The notes beneath the pieces are model-generated. The model was not told the origin of the DNA, made no database searches, and was given only the letters and a program-made list of their open reading frames with translations. DNA of 64,000 nt from Stromatinia cepivora (taxonomy: Eukaryota > Ascomycota > Leotiomycetes > Helotiales > Sclerotiniaceae): assembly GCA_014898415.1 (NCBI GenBank), contig RCTD01000009.1, positions 434,001 through 498,000 on the forward strand. The letters run 5' to 3'. The position numbers were made by a program, and so were the translations under genes. Below are positions 24,270 to 36,547 of this stretch, piece after piece; position 1 is the stretch's first letter, and each line of letters starts with the position of its first letter.

Positions 24270-26230
24270 CTTTGCTATTCTATAAAATCGCCGTGTTTGT
24301 AAAATATCTTTCGATCGTAAGGACGTTAAGTTGTCGTGGGGATTTCCGTGATTGGATGTAGTGGTTGGAATTAACGTGTTGAGTAGGGCAGAATAGAACA
24401 GAACAGGTGAAGATCTTGGAAGCTTGCGCGCGCACGCACCTCAGGTGTCACACAGATTTTGCCAAGGATTGAAAAACAAAGGTCCGTGAATAAGATGTTA
24501 ACCTCAATAATTACCAAAATTATAATTATGATTTTTAATATATGAATGCCTAGGTGCTATGAAGAACAATTACTTAAAGATGCGTTTTGTATATAGTTGA
24601 ACTTCTTATTATTTCTTTGATATAGAGGTTTGCTTTTATTACATATCTATTCTATTTAAATACTATTAATATTGATTGTACATGTTATGACTAACCTCCT
24701 TTGCGATTTGAAGAAAAAGTACGGACATCAAAATCATACCCTTCAACGGAAATTCAATATCAAATCAATCAATCAATCATCACGTTGCTGTGGGACTATC
24801 AAAGCTGAATTGAAAAAGGAGCCCATGGCTGTTTAGAGATTTGAGATTCCCCGTCGTCTCGAAAACTGCTCTTATCCTATACATCACTTTCTCTGTTGGC
24901 TTGTACCGGTCTTTTGAAGTTGAGAAGATATCAAGACTGTGTTCACAGTTCTGACCGTCCGTTTGGTGCATACAGTACTTTGATAGAAGCACTGTATGTT
25001 GGAATACAAGAGGATTGCAGAGCCGCGGTCCCAGATGCAGCACATTCCCGTCGTGGAGTCACGGTACAGGGCTGTGCATCGATACACTTTCGCTCGTAAC
25101 AGATATTCCAAGATATTAACATAGTTTCCATTGACAGCTTCACTAATCAATCGATCTTCGCTTTCGGAGCTCAACCCTAACTTCTAACTTCACCTAGTTC
25201 TAAGCTCCATTCACCCAGCCGCCGGATGAGGGCATGCATCCCATGTTGACAGCCACATGGATGAGCTCGTTTGGCCATTTTTGTTGGAGGTGATGTCTAA
25301 AGCACCATGAAAGAGATCAGACCTACTCCCTATCCTGGTGGGCATTTATTACCAGCAAAATCATTGGACCAGTTTCTCAGGCCGAGTTGAAGAAAAACCA
25401 TGGTTCTGAACTGATGTTGAATGTTACTCTTGAATTCTAGTTGGGCATTGGCTGCTGTCAAATTCGAATCTGTGCTTGGTGTGCAGCTTGGACGACAGTT
25501 ATGAGTGATCCAGTTTCGTGGTCTGACCGAAGCCGCTCGACAAAGATTTCGTATGTTCATGTTCTCAGGACTTGGTAGTAGAGACTCTAAAGCGGACGGT
25601 TAGCTCATCGACACCGAGTTGAACTGGATCGAGTGGATTTCCCCTTTCTTCCAAGATTCCCACATGCAGGAACTTTCGTAGTCGTTTTGACTCGTCATCG
25701 TCGCTTGCACGTTGATGCTTCCTTGAGAAACTCCGCGTTCACTTAATACGCAACTTAAATGTCGAGACAAAGATGATAGGAAGGAAGAAACCGAAGCATT
25801 CAAATAGGCTTTTTGTGCCACAAGCAAAACGGAGCTAGACTTTACACCTGCCTGTGTACTCCTATAAAGCTATTAATTCTCTATGCTGCAGCCTAATGCT
25901 AGCTCGGTCTAGACAACATTCCGCGCAGGATGCGTTCGGAGATGTGTAATAATAAATTATTATTGATTGCATTCTTAGTTCCATTGTTTATACTACGTGA
26001 GATTATGCCTTGAGATATATAAACACTCCAGTCTTGAGTTTGAACATTGGATTATTTTAACTCGCTGTTTATTCGAAAGATGCTCCATATACACGTGACC
26101 GGTATGATGAAATACCTGGCAGGCGGATAATGAGAAATTCCTAGGTACGAGATAATGTTCATGATGATATAGAATTCCATTTTTCTCAATCGCATACTTA
26201 GATATGTGAGAAAAATTCCCATAATTGCCC
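24270..26230. other. Intergenic region, tvp15 promoter / DAO 3' side
   Basis: About 2 kb. The first 450 bp should hold the tvp15 promoter. 24490-24700 is very AT-rich. 24800-25900 is unique sequence with overlapping short frames on both strands and no family signature. No repeat or RNA gene seen. Confidence 0.45.
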
Positions 26231-27506
26231 TTAAATCCCCGACCCATTCCCCAAAACCTCCTCAACAAGCTCCACAGTTCCCTCCGAACATCCATATGAG
26301 CCCTGATATCCCCAACCCCCGTGTCCGTAATTATGAACCACCCATGCAGAATCAATTTTTTCCTTTTCAATTCGAACTCCACTCAACCTCAACGGCCGTA
26401 ATCCCACTCCATGACGAATAACACTCAAAGCCTCAATACCTTTTCCATTCGTCAAAGCTGGACATAACTCCACGGCTCGCTTCATGATTCGTATAGCTTG
26501 GTTTGGACATGGTTGGGACTCCGAATTTCCTTTTTGATATGTGCCTCCTAAAATCGTTCCGCCTCCCGCTGCACGCTGCATGATGTAACATACCTCATCA
26601 TCTCCATCGTCGGTACCGGAGATCGTCAACATAACACCGGGATCATTACGAACGAGTACGATTTGACCTCGACAAGGAATGACATCTTTGTCCATAACAC
26701 CGCCCAGTTTCGAGGCCAGGAGACCAGTGCAGTTCACAATCACGTCGGCTTTATTCCCCGAGTGGTGTAGATCAGCGGCTTCGGAGATATGGTTGATGAT
26801 GCTTCGTTCCAATACAACTCCGTTCTTTAGACATTGACCAACGAGGTAGGATAGGTAGACAGCGGTGTTGATACAAACAGATGTGAATGCAGTTGCGCTA
26901 TCCGCACCAGAAGGTATCTCATTTTGTGGTAGAACACGGAAATCAGGGACAACATCTTTGAACCAAGGGTCAGTGGAAAGCAGCTCATTGAACCATTGAC
27001 CAGTAGTTCCCTGAGCATCCTTTTTACGGTTCAAAATCACAGTATCTGATGTGAGTCAGTAAGAGGTCACTTTCAAAAGTGGGAGGAACATAAGAACTCA
27101 CTTTGAAAATGAATTCCGGCTTCTGGGACATCTTTCGCTAGTCTTGCAAGTTCATACCATGTTCTCTTCTCCCATCTACAGTCTGATGCATTTGATACCC
27201 TTCGAATTGATAATTAATACCACATGTCATACCTAGCAATATCCAAGCTGGATATAGTGAGTCATGACTCACGGAAGATAATTTGCACCAGCCCATGGAG
27301 ATGTATACTCAATGTCGTAATCCCCGGGCATATGCTTTGCAATAATGGTGACCTTGAAGGCGGGATTTTGGGATAGGAGCAAAGCGGTGGTCAAACCAGA
27401 CACTCCCGCACTGCACAAAGGATGTCAGTTTGGGTCTTCGTTTACTTTGAGAAGATAGGAGCGAGAGGCTCAAGGAAACAAACCCCACAACTACGATATT
27501 TGGCAT
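26231..27506 (-). CDS. D-amino-acid oxidase (FAD-dependent)
   Basis: Oxidises neutral/basic D-amino acids to 2-oxo acids, ammonia and hydrogen peroxide. Exons 27506-27484, 27410-27273, 27199-27102 and 27045-26231 give 357 aa, the normal family length. The N-terminal dinucleotide-binding motif VVVGAGVSGL (residues 4-13) is split by intron 1. Other DAO signatures: [17 protein letters not shown] (~45-61), [23 protein letters not shown], the Arg-containing [10 protein letters not shown], and the FAD-binding [14 protein letters not shown] near the C-terminus. DAOs are normally peroxisomal with a C-terminal SKL-type signal; this protein ends EVLGNGSGI with no PTS1, which is unusual. Intron 2's acceptor (TCGAAG) is inferred from homology. 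Confidence 0.94.
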
Positions 27507-29124
27507 TGTGAATATGACTGAGATTAATATCTTGATAAAAGGACTTGAAGAATTGGGGGAAGTAAACAAAAAGAGATATCAAACTTGGGATATACCGATA
27601 GTGGAGTTGTTGTGATACAGAAGTTAATCCGAAGATAATCCGAAAACAGAGAGAGGCTCGAGCTTTTCTTACAATATCCTGTTTCTTGCACAGAAGAATA
27701 TTCTATTTGACTTGCTTCTTACAACATCCCTTTCCTATTGTTCTGAATATCTGTATAACAAACTATCTGAACAAATACTACCTGAATATACATGTATATG
27801 AAAGCTATTTTTGGTAAGTCCTTCAAACCTCTTTTTTGCATCACACACTGACTCAACCTTCAGCCCTATCTTGGTGGAGTTTGAACCCCGCATTTCAAGA
27901 GCTTAGCTTGAGAATCTTTGAAACCGCATACTAGGTATGCATCTTCGTGCAATGATATCGACGGCCTCTCCTATTTATCCATAAAGTACAGCTTCGCTTC
28001 TTCTATTGTATTAAAATTGATGAAGTATACCTAAGCTTAGGTGCTTCTTTCTTCTATTGTACAAGTTGTTCAATCCTGTGGGGAATCTCTTATATGCTGG
28101 TACCATTGTGTCCGCATAACACCGGGTTTTCCTTTCCTGTTAGGTCGATGGCAAGAATCTTGGGGGAAAGCCTTGATGGTGATACGATGCCCGTCGGTAA
28201 AATACTGGTTTTCTTTCCCTGTTAAATTGATCACTCCTCGTAGTTAAAGATAGCGAATAATCCCAAAGACTCTTTAGATCGGCTCACCGCTCGCAGATTA
28301 CCTACCGGTACATTGGTAGAAGAATGAAAGATCGGGTTAATGATGCCGAAAACTGTCAAAGAACATCGCCCATCATACCTTAAATATTTCACTCACTGGT
28401 CCAGAGAATTTAAGGTCAGTAGTGCTAGACCTAAAAGCACAAACATTCTGTCAGTTGAGAACTCAAAAACGTTTTCCACGTACTGGTATTCAGAATCTGG
28501 TATGTTACAAGTGTCTGGATGGGCGAGTCGTGTTTCAGGGCTCATTAGAGAAACACTAACCATTAGTTCATGACGGCTTCCACTCCAAGTCGAAGCAGAG
28601 CAGGCAAGTCACGTGTATAGGGTTACTCTATAGAAACACTAAAGCAAAGGGTTCAAGATGGTTTCCAGTCTAAAAGCAGACCGGTGCTGGGACCAAGCCG
28701 AATCAGGCGATGGTTCTAATGGCAAAATTAGCGTCATATAAATCTTTTGGCTGAATTCGGCATTTGGTGAATTCTCATATGAACTGACCTAGCGTCGATT
28801 TTCATCTGAACCAGATGCTCATTCCTATATATGTCGTTCGAAGTTTCCTTTCCTGAATTTTATTTTCTCCTCTGCAGACAGCAATTACTTGGTATAATTA
28901 AGGCTTTCTTACATTTTGATCCTTCCTTGATTAGACGACGTTTATTCTGACATCCTCTTACCTTCTTACCTTCTTACCTTCTTACCTTCTTACCTTCTTA
29001 CCTTCTTACCTTCTTACCTTCTCTTACCTCTTACCGCTTTACCTTCTTACTTTCCCACCTTCTTATCGTGGTTGAAGCGATAATCAATTTAAAAGAATAA
29101 AGAAAGCATTTCACTGGATTGAAA
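27507..29124. other. Divergent intergenic region, DAO / OTU protease
   Basis: 1.6 kb between divergent genes. No convincing gene: frames at 28041-28247 and 28340-28573 have no family features. An 8-bp tandem repeat lies directly upstream of the OTU gene. Confidence 0.5.
28957..29050. repeat. Tandem repeat, 8-bp unit TTACCTTC
   Basis: About nine copies of TTACCTTC, the last few degenerate, ending ~75 bp before the OTU start codon. It is therefore in the promoter or 5' leader. Confidence 0.9.
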
Positions 29125-30012
29125 ATGGCTCCAAGAAGGTCGAGAAGAGATCCCACGGAAGGATTTCCCCTTCTCATCGAAAACGGATTGGTCATCCATG
29201 AGACCCTAGGCGATGGAAATTGCCTTTTTCGTGCCTTTTCGGACCAGTTGTATGGTGATTTTGAGCGACATCTGGAAATTCGCAGAGACGTAGTTGAGTA
29301 TATGCGGGCTCATCCAGATTATTTTAAACCGTTCATTCCAGCGGGTTCAATCAAGCGGAATCCGAGGAGAAGAGTTGCGGCAGCTGGCCATGTCGATAGC
29401 AAGGCGGCCGCGGACGCAGAGCTGGAACAGTGTTTCCAGGATCGGTTGAAGAAGATGTCGAAGCCGCATGAGTGGGGCGATCAACCCGAGCTGGCTGCCT
29501 TTGCAAAGGCGTATAAGGTAGATGTCACCGTGTGGCACAATGCCTACAGAACGTCGCTCCTCGCGGAGGATGGAAAGTCCGCGAAGCACCATTTGCACGT
29601 TGCATTCGACGAAACCTGCTCTCACTGGTCTTCTGTTCGCAACGTAAGTGGACCGTCTTCGGGGCTCCCGGCCGTCAATTACGCTGAGGAAGCAAAGGTC
29701 AATGTCGCTGTCGCTACTCCTGATGTCAGCAAAGAAGGCATCAATAATGCCTCTGCCGTTGCTAAGCTCCTTGAGCCCAAAACTCGAGGTGTATTATTCG
29801 GAAGCAACGTCAGCAGTAGTTCATCTTCTTCGGCCAATTCAATAAATAAAAGGAGAAGAGATAGTGGCAGCGACCGCGAAGAAAGACCTCGAGAAGCCAA
29901 GCGAAGCGATGGAAACACCACAAAGAAGATGTCGGAGCAACGAAAGAAGCTGCTGGAGCTTGCAGCCACTCCCTTTCACGGTGGTTCTTCCAACGCTTTG
30001 TCTACCTGGTGA
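29125..30012 (+). CDS. OTU-domain cysteine protease (deubiquitinase-like)
   Basis: Intronless, 295 aa from ATG 29125. Predicted to cleave ubiquitin from proteins. The OTU catalytic site is clear: GDGNCLFRAFSDQLYG gives Asp30 and nucleophile Cys33, and the downstream ETCSHWSSVRN supplies catalytic His167. Between them, RRDVVEYMRAHPDYFKPFI and WGDQPELAAFAKAYKVDVTVW are usual OTU elements. The layout (OTU at the N-terminus, polar/basic tail with NKRRRDSGSDREERPREAKR that could be a nuclear signal) resembles the OTUD3/OTUD6-like group; I cannot tell which. GC is higher than the surrounding spacers. Confidence 0.9.
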   Translation: MAPRRSRRDPTEGFPLLIENGLVIHETLGDGNCLFRAFSDQLYGDFERHLEIRRDVVEYMRAHPDYFKPFIPAGSIKRNPRRRVAAAGHVDSKAAADAELEQCFQDRLKKMSKPHEWGDQPELAAFAKAYKVDVTVWHNAYRTSLLAEDGKSAKHHLHVAFDETCSHWSSVRNVSGPSSGLPAVNYAEEAKVNVAVATPDVSKEGINNASAVAKLLEPKTRGVLFGSNVSSSSSSSANSINKRRRDSGSDREERPREAKRSDGNTTKKMSEQRKKLLELAATPFHGGSSNALSTW

Positions 30013-33000
30013 AACAAAGTCGAAGCTTTCGGTGCAATCAAAGACAGGGCCGAGGAATTGAGGACCAAATAAAACACCATCGAAGAAGGCAGCATGAAAG
30101 TAGGCTTTCAATGAAAGAAAAGCCCAGCTACAATTCACACTGCCTCTCGATAAGCTTCTTGTCCCCACCTTCCTTTTGGCTTTCCTTTCATCGACAGCTT
30201 ACCCGCCATCCTATCTACTGTGAACACATCCGCCACCCCGCAGCCTTTACTTCAGTTCCTTCTACACGGATCCATCCAGTACAACGGTAGAGACAGATAC
30301 CTTTCAGCACTGCCAGAGGCATTATGCATATCCCTAAGGGACACTATGGGGTCTGTACAAATTGGACGGTTCTTGCACTCAATGGAGTACAAGACAATAT
30401 AGGTCGGCTTCGCAGATTCCAAAAGCGCTACCACTACTGGCCAGGCTCGGCAGGGCCATCTCTCATAATCCCAATATCCCCACCAAAGCGGCTGATTGGG
30501 CTTTTATGTGCTCCACCGCCGCCAATATGGGCTTCATAGCTGTGCCGCCACCACTCGTCCCGACAGAACTGACCTCACATCCATCAGTCTCAGAAGCCAC
30601 AGGTATCGACTTTCTCTCAGAAGAGGCTGATTTTGGCCCAGCAGTCGAACCCCAGCCCGCCATACAGACTGTTAGCCACCACCTTCAGCGCAGTTGCTTA
30701 TGACGGGTGGGCTGCCTTGTGCACGGATCAGAGGGATATTACATAACTGAGGACATCACTTGTCATACGCTTAGCCTTTCTATTATACTTTACTATATAC
30801 CCGTCTATGCACATTACAACGAGTTTGTCGGTCCACCAAAGGAGCTTGTTACTATGGCACCCACTACAGCCGCCAACCACGTAGACATTATTCGGGAATA
30901 TACGTACGTTCTTGATTATTGTCGGGCACATAGAAGAGAAGTCAACCCTGGTTCAATTGTATGTGTTGTGGTGAGGGTCTGCTATGGGTCTCAAGTGTAT
31001 CTGCTCTGACGTACGAGATCATTCATGATCGGCCACTAGCTCCACTGGAGCTGCTGTCGCCATCGCTGTTGCTGTCTCTGCTACTGCTAGCTTCGTAGCG
31101 GTGCTTGCTTCTCCAACCTGCTTTCAAGGGTCCTGGTTGATGATGACTGCTTGTAGGGCTATCCACGCTGTGAGTAGCGTTTCCGTGAGTCTCTGATGCT
31201 GCTTTATTTATCCATATCAGCTTTATTTGATGCCACAATCGCCAACTGTCGTTGCACAAAGCATTGTATTGTACACAGCGATCGGAGACGAATTCACAGG
31301 GCCGAAGCACCCATCATAGTAATGGATGCGGTATTCGATTTGAACACGCTAGGCAGGTGGCTACACGACAGCTTCAAGAAGGGCCAGGTTGTGTCCAACT
31401 CGGCAGAGTATGTAGCTGGAGACTTTTGGCTCTGTCTTGTGGAGTTAGCTAGCAATATAGATGGGTACGTTAAGCACCACGGCGCCGTCTACCTTCCACA
31501 GTCTATGGACGAGAAAGTAAATGACATCAGACGCGATGTCCTAATAATCGATGGCGAGTATAGATACGAGACATTTGTCGTAGCAGAAGATTACACCAAG
31601 CTCTCGGCCATGGACATGGGTATATCCTCAGGCAAGTCCGACATGGTCACTAACGAGGGCTCTACCGATGGTCGGAGTGACAAGACTTGCACGATGAAGG
31701 CGGAGAGGCAGGAAGCGCTGGAAATTAGAATCTGTGAGGAAGTTCTGAGCAAACATATGGCAACAGCGTATACCGAGACTAAAACGAACTGGTCGGTGGC
31801 CACAATCTCATCCGAGGTGGACATGAACCATACACGGTCTATGCACCTCCGCAATTCCGAGTAGAAGGACGAAGTGAGCTGGCCGTCAAACTTGTCTAGC
31901 TGTACACCATCTATGTGAGACAGTACTACGTACCAGATCAGACAATAGGAGAGTGTCCATGAGGCGTTGCATTCGCAACATCGGCGCTATCGATGTTGGA
32001 TTGCACTCTGTACTACTGTGACCCGCCGATGTTCTGTTAGATATGTACGCAGACGTCCATCTCTTTACCTTTGGGAAGCCGGTGCACACATGATGTCTAT
32101 GCACCACCACGCAGCTATGAAAGATCTGGGCGGTATCTGAGGCGCTGACTTATGGCTTAGGGTAAAATAATGTCACCCAGTACGTTATCCACGTGCACCT
32201 ACCTGATGTTGACGCTCCTCGAGCACGTCACATCCGAAGCTACTATCCTAGAGTTACCTGTCGCCGGGAGCCTCTCGCCTAGGTCGGGCCCCAAGAGAAC
32301 CTGGCTCAGCACATCCAGAACTTATCCTCTAAGAACTCGTTAGACTCTGATAGTTTCAGCTGTATACATGGCTGCTTTCCGTTGTACAGGGTCTCCACCA
32401 CAGTAGACATGGAGCCGGGCAACGGCGGCGCAACGTACCGGTACCCGCCTATGTGCTGTTTGACGTCTTGAAACCCTCTCTGACGATCCTACAATACATT
32501 CATCACAATTTAATGAGGATCTTTACATGATCCAATTTTTATTTACAGTAGCCTCCGCACCGGCTACTTTTACTTAATGATATAGATGCCATACCTCTAC
32601 ATCTCGGCCCGGCGTTTACACATTTGTTATTTTACTTTCCATTTCCCATCTGGTTATATGGAGACGAATTTTTGCACAAAAGAACTGGCTTTTACGAAAA
32701 ACTTTGCATTTAGATGGTATTGATAGATTGGAATACACCATTGGCGTTTTTATTTGGAGGAACGAAGGATATGTTAATAAACATTTGGGAAGGACTGGAA
32801 TTGATACCCGGTAGCCTGGCTACATCATGATTATGATACTATATACCCGTTGGGCCTTAAACACTGGCATTGGAATTTTTGTAGATTATGATATTTTTGG
32901 AGTTGAATAAAAAATTATTTTGAAGACTTTATAGTGGAGCTTTTCATGCACATATTTTGGTGACCCGTGTGATTGATAACAAATAATTATACTATCCACT

Positions 33001-33545
33001 CTATCCTCGACATTAACCTTTAGATCAACCTTTGAACCCGAGAGATCACACTTGGCCAGTATTCTTGAAATTTCTCATTAGTATCATCGGCAAATGGAAA
33101 ATAAATAAAAAGAAAGTATCGAACTCATTCAAGCAATTATTCTCAAATATCGATGCCACTGACAAGGCTCGTCGTTGGAGGTGGGGTAAGTTCACGTGAT
33201 ATGATTATCAGAAGACGCACGAACCACGTCTCTCTCTTCTTCAAATTGACACCATTGACTTCACTTGAACTTCACTTCATGATTCATCTCATACGTACTG
33301 CTTCACATCCCTCACCTCCACTTTCGATGCGAAGAAACAAAAGCCGTATATGTTAAGATCTACTTTTAAACTTCACCGCAAAATTATTAATCACTCTTTT
33401 CACAAGACATTGTCACTGTCACGCAAATGATAAGGTTATGTATGGTTTCAAGAAATTATTCAAACTCATCAATTGTTATTTTGAAATAATAACTACAATT
33501 GAGTTATGATCCGCTAATGCTCCGACTCTTTTCTGGATTCTAAAA
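30013..33545. other. Unassigned GC-richer stretch, possible decayed gene(s)
   Basis: From 30100 to about 32470 the base composition stays like that of coding DNA, unlike other spacers here. Plus-strand fragments read like protein: ~30220-30402 (LLQFLLHGSIQY, ALPEALCISLRDTMGS), ~30420-30703 (ADWAFMCSTAANMGFIAVPP) and ~30840-31009. They sit in different frames without clear introns linking them. 32500-33540 is AT-rich with no coding signal. Confidence 0.35.
31322..31864 (+). CDS. Hypothetical protein (180 aa), possibly a fragment
   Basis: Not recognised. The frame is open upstream to 31196, but the ATG at 31322 begins the part that looks protein-like: MDAVFDLNTLGRWLHDSFKK, GDFWLCLVELASNIDGYVKH, RRDVLIIDGEYRYETFVVAE. 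The balanced amphipathic composition suggests a folded domain for residues 1-100. The remaining 80 residues are polar. It may be an exon of a larger or decayed gene spanning 30.1-32.4 kb. Confidence 0.35.
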   Translation: MDAVFDLNTLGRWLHDSFKKGQVVSNSAEYVAGDFWLCLVELASNIDGYVKHHGAVYLPQSMDEKVNDIRRDVLIIDGEYRYETFVVAEDYTKLSAMDMGISSGKSDMVTNEGSTDGRSDKTCTMKAERQEALEIRICEEVLSKHMATAYTETKTNWSVATISSEVDMNHTRSMHLRNSE

Positions 33546-34496
33546 TTATGGGTGTACTGCTCTTTCAAATATAAACGTCCATGTACAATGGCGCAATACT
33601 TGGGCAGCTTCACAACCCAAGAAGATATATGAGATATCATCAACACTGAAATCCACACTATTTTCGGCAGCAACGTCTCCTTTTTCGGCATCTTCTAATT
33701 TCCAGATGTTATCGGCAGGAAGCAGAAAACAGACATCACGGCCTGCCATCTCTGTGATCTGTGGAATCGAGATTCGCTTGATTTCTCTCCTCGCAATTTC
33801 CCAGCCAGGTCTGTTTGGTACCCGAGAAAAACTTGCACTGCTCCTAGGCTCAATCATAGCGTCTCTCAACTTGAAATTTTCATGGTCGTCCAGGAAAGCT
33901 TTTAAGACTCTAAACATGCCCAAGAATGAATTTTTGGAAGCTGGTAAGAAAGTCTTGAACTCCAGTTGAACTGAGCGAATATCAGGTAGATCGTTCAAGG
34001 ACGTATTCAAGTCTTCCGGCAATGGCATCATGGAATAAAATTGTGTGGCTTCCACATTGCTCAATTCTCCCGCCGATCTCTTGGCCTCAAGCTGGGCAGT
34101 CTTTTCCGAATAGACAGCCTCTCCGGGTACGTATTTGACGACAATATTTCGAACGAGTTGACGCTCTTCGCTGTCCATCAACAACTTCCAGTCATTACCA
34201 AAATGGAGCGAATAAACGAAGTCTCTATTGCAAGTATCTAGAGCAAAGAGATATTGTCCACGCCGCGGGTGGCCAACATCGCATTTTAAGCTGTTAATGA
34301 AGGCCGGAAGGCTACGCGTTCTATTGCGAGTATTTGTATTCATCCCTTCATTCTTCATAACCTCCTGGACAATTCGACCTACAAGCTCTAAGGGCAGGGA
34401 TCGCATGCCTGTGGGTATTTGAGGATCAGCCTGCAAGCTCGCAAGGGGAACGGAGGAATTTTCAGATTGCCCATTGAAGGGTTGTTGGAAAGACAT
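33546..34496 (-). CDS. F-box-like hypothetical protein
   Basis: Intronless, 316 aa. Residues ~33-46 (SLPLELVGRIVQEV) resemble the start of an F-box, which would link it to SCF ubiquitin ligases; the rest of the motif is weak. The body (CDVGHPRRGQYLFALDTCNRDF, DWKLLMDSEERQLVRNIVVKY, DLPDIRSVQLEFKTFLPASK) resembles the many lineage-specific F-box/hypothetical proteins of Leotiomycetes, which have no known substrate. No signal peptide or membrane segment. A spliced, longer C-terminus cannot be excluded. Confidence 0.7.
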   Translation of the reverse strand: MSFQQPFNGQSENSSVPLASLQADPQIPTGMRSLPLELVGRIVQEVMKNEGMNTNTRNRTRSLPAFINSLKCDVGHPRRGQYLFALDTCNRDFVYSLHFGNDWKLLMDSEERQLVRNIVVKYVPGEAVYSEKTAQLEAKRSAGELSNVEATQFYSMMPLPEDLNTSLNDLPDIRSVQLEFKTFLPASKNSFLGMFRVLKAFLDDHENFKLRDAMIEPRSSASFSRVPNRPGWEIARREIKRISIPQITEMAGRDVCFLLPADNIWKLEDAEKGDVAAENSVDFSVDDISYIFLGCEAAQVLRHCTWTFIFERAVHP

Positions 34497-36409
34497 CTCT
34501 TCTTGCTCCTACTGGTTGATAGGTTCGTGCAAAATAGAAGCTGGTAGATCTAGAAATTTTTCGATGCGAATAGGGTAGAATATTCGAGATTATTATGGAG
34601 ATATGGGATATGGTAAGTTCAGGTCCCAATGTAAGTAATGATTCGCTGGTTCGGACTTCTTGTGTGTGAAGTGTTGTATCATGAGAAAGCCAGCGGAGTG
34701 GACGAAGTACTTATAACATTGGAGATTTATACGGCGAGCTCACATACTCTACAAGTAATTATACCGTATACCATTCTACGGTCCACGGAACCGTAGCAGT
34801 AACGGCGTATTACAAAGCGCATCACTACGATTAAAATTGGTGGTAAAAGGTATTCATTGAGCTCTGCCATGTACGGCTCCATCTAACTCACTCGTCTTCG
34901 CTGCCGTACAACATTTCATTTTCTTCACTGGTATTTGTGTAGCTAGTTATATTACCAATACAATTGTCCTTGATGATCAAGTCTCTATTCTGAAATCATC
35001 AAACTGTCTATTTGTCGGCTAATCATCCCGATCGCCAAACACCAGAGATGTGGTCGGCAGAATTTATCTAATAGCCGGCAAGTATTTGGCACACTCTAAG
35101 TGTTCGAAAGATTAAGATGATGGGTTTAGTCTTTGGTTTGCTAGGTTTGCTGCGGTATTTCTATCTTTTTGGTTTTATTGGTGTACGGCATTTTAGTCTG
35201 AAAGTTCTGAAAAAATACATACTTTCCCCAGCTTCATTCATTGATCATATATAAATGCTTCCCGTTCAAATAACTAACGGGATACTTTGTAGGTACCTAT
35301 GTTAGGATCTGTTATTTTTTTAATTTTATTTTTCACAATTCAATAAAGTTGTGAAGATTTCAGAAAAGTGGAATAAATTGGAAATTTGATACGGTAAAGT
35401 TTTGAGACTAATAAATTCTTCGGACGATCGATTCCATTAGTACTCATATTGTTTACAGCATTGAACACCCCTCAGCACAGCTGCAATCATAGTTTCGCGG
35501 TATGTGTAGCTAGTAGCCAGAGGGCGGGCTGAGTGATGTATACTCCGTGTTTGAACCGTACTAGGTATTTAGTCAGGGCATAGGAGACGCCATCACTGGG
35601 CTAGTGGATTTAATTCAAAACCATTCTTCTTATACGGTATAAGTTATATCAGCACAATTAACCTGAACTATTCCCAAATAAACCATGCTTATCCCATTTC
35701 CAGCAAAATAATTTGTCTTCTAATCTTTTATATTCTTTGCTACAGACGTCAAAGGGGTTACATAAAAGACATGATGGACTTCCCCTTTTCAAAAGGGGTT
35801 TAATTCGCGGCCGAACTCTGTGAGTAGTAAGCTAAAGCAACCCCATTGCTTCGACCAAGTCCTAGTTAGGCGACAGATATGACTTTGTCGAGGTACTCCC
35901 CGTGAGAAAGCTTTGAAGAATTGGGTGTTGCGCGTGTACACCATTCCTCTCTGAAGAAGTACAGGAAGTACGACAGATGGAGGAGATGATTTATCGATCT
36001 AATTGACGCATGCTGAACTTGATATGTGTGGGATTGAAGACTCCGAGAAACCTCACTTCATATCTTTTTGCGAGAAGGAGCTCGGAAGTCTGGTATCTAG
36101 GATGTGCGGGGAGCTTGGAGAAGAGAGCAGCTATAAATGCCGCATCTTCTGTTCCAATCACTGTGCCTTTGGCTCTGTAAACAGGTAGAAACGCATATCG
36201 CCAAAGTATGAAATATAAGGTTGGAAGGGCAAAAATTAAGATTACATTAAAGGGGACATGAAATGCGCAGAAGCACCTAAAAGGGCAAATGTGCCATACG
36301 GTTGGGATTTCTTGCGCACCTCTGGTGTCTTATTTAAAGTTCGTCTCATGGCTTGTTGAGCGATATCAATAATTTTCCTCAGTCTAGGATCTCAATCTTT
36401 CAGAAAATC

Positions 36410-36547
36410 TCAAATTTCGTTCATATCCATAGGTTGTGGATGAGCTTGTGCCTTGATATCAGGATCATCATAAGGAGGGTCAATGATATGGACAAGTCCG
36501 TTTTCCTTGAGCGCAAAGACAATATGAGTTTCCGGATCGAAATACAT
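36410..36547 (-). pseudogene. Small coding-like fragment (45 aa)
   Basis: Reads MYFDPETHIVFALKENGL...IIDPPYDDPDIKAQAH...MDMNEI then stop. Composition and codon use look like genuine protein, unlike other short frames nearby. A CTAACTACCAG branch/acceptor-like signal lies ~12 nt upstream, so it could be the last exon of a gene whose 5' part is decayed or missed. Confidence 0.3.

Noticed and set aside
33153..33356. Frame beginning MPLTRLVVGGG followed by a GTAAGT donor
   Set aside because: Looks like a first exon, but no continuing exon could be found before the opposite-strand F-box-like gene.
34778..34798. Hairpin with CTACGGT/ACCGTAG arms considered as a terminator or transposon end
   Set aside because: Only 7 bp per arm, with no second copy found to bound an element and no neighbouring transcript end.
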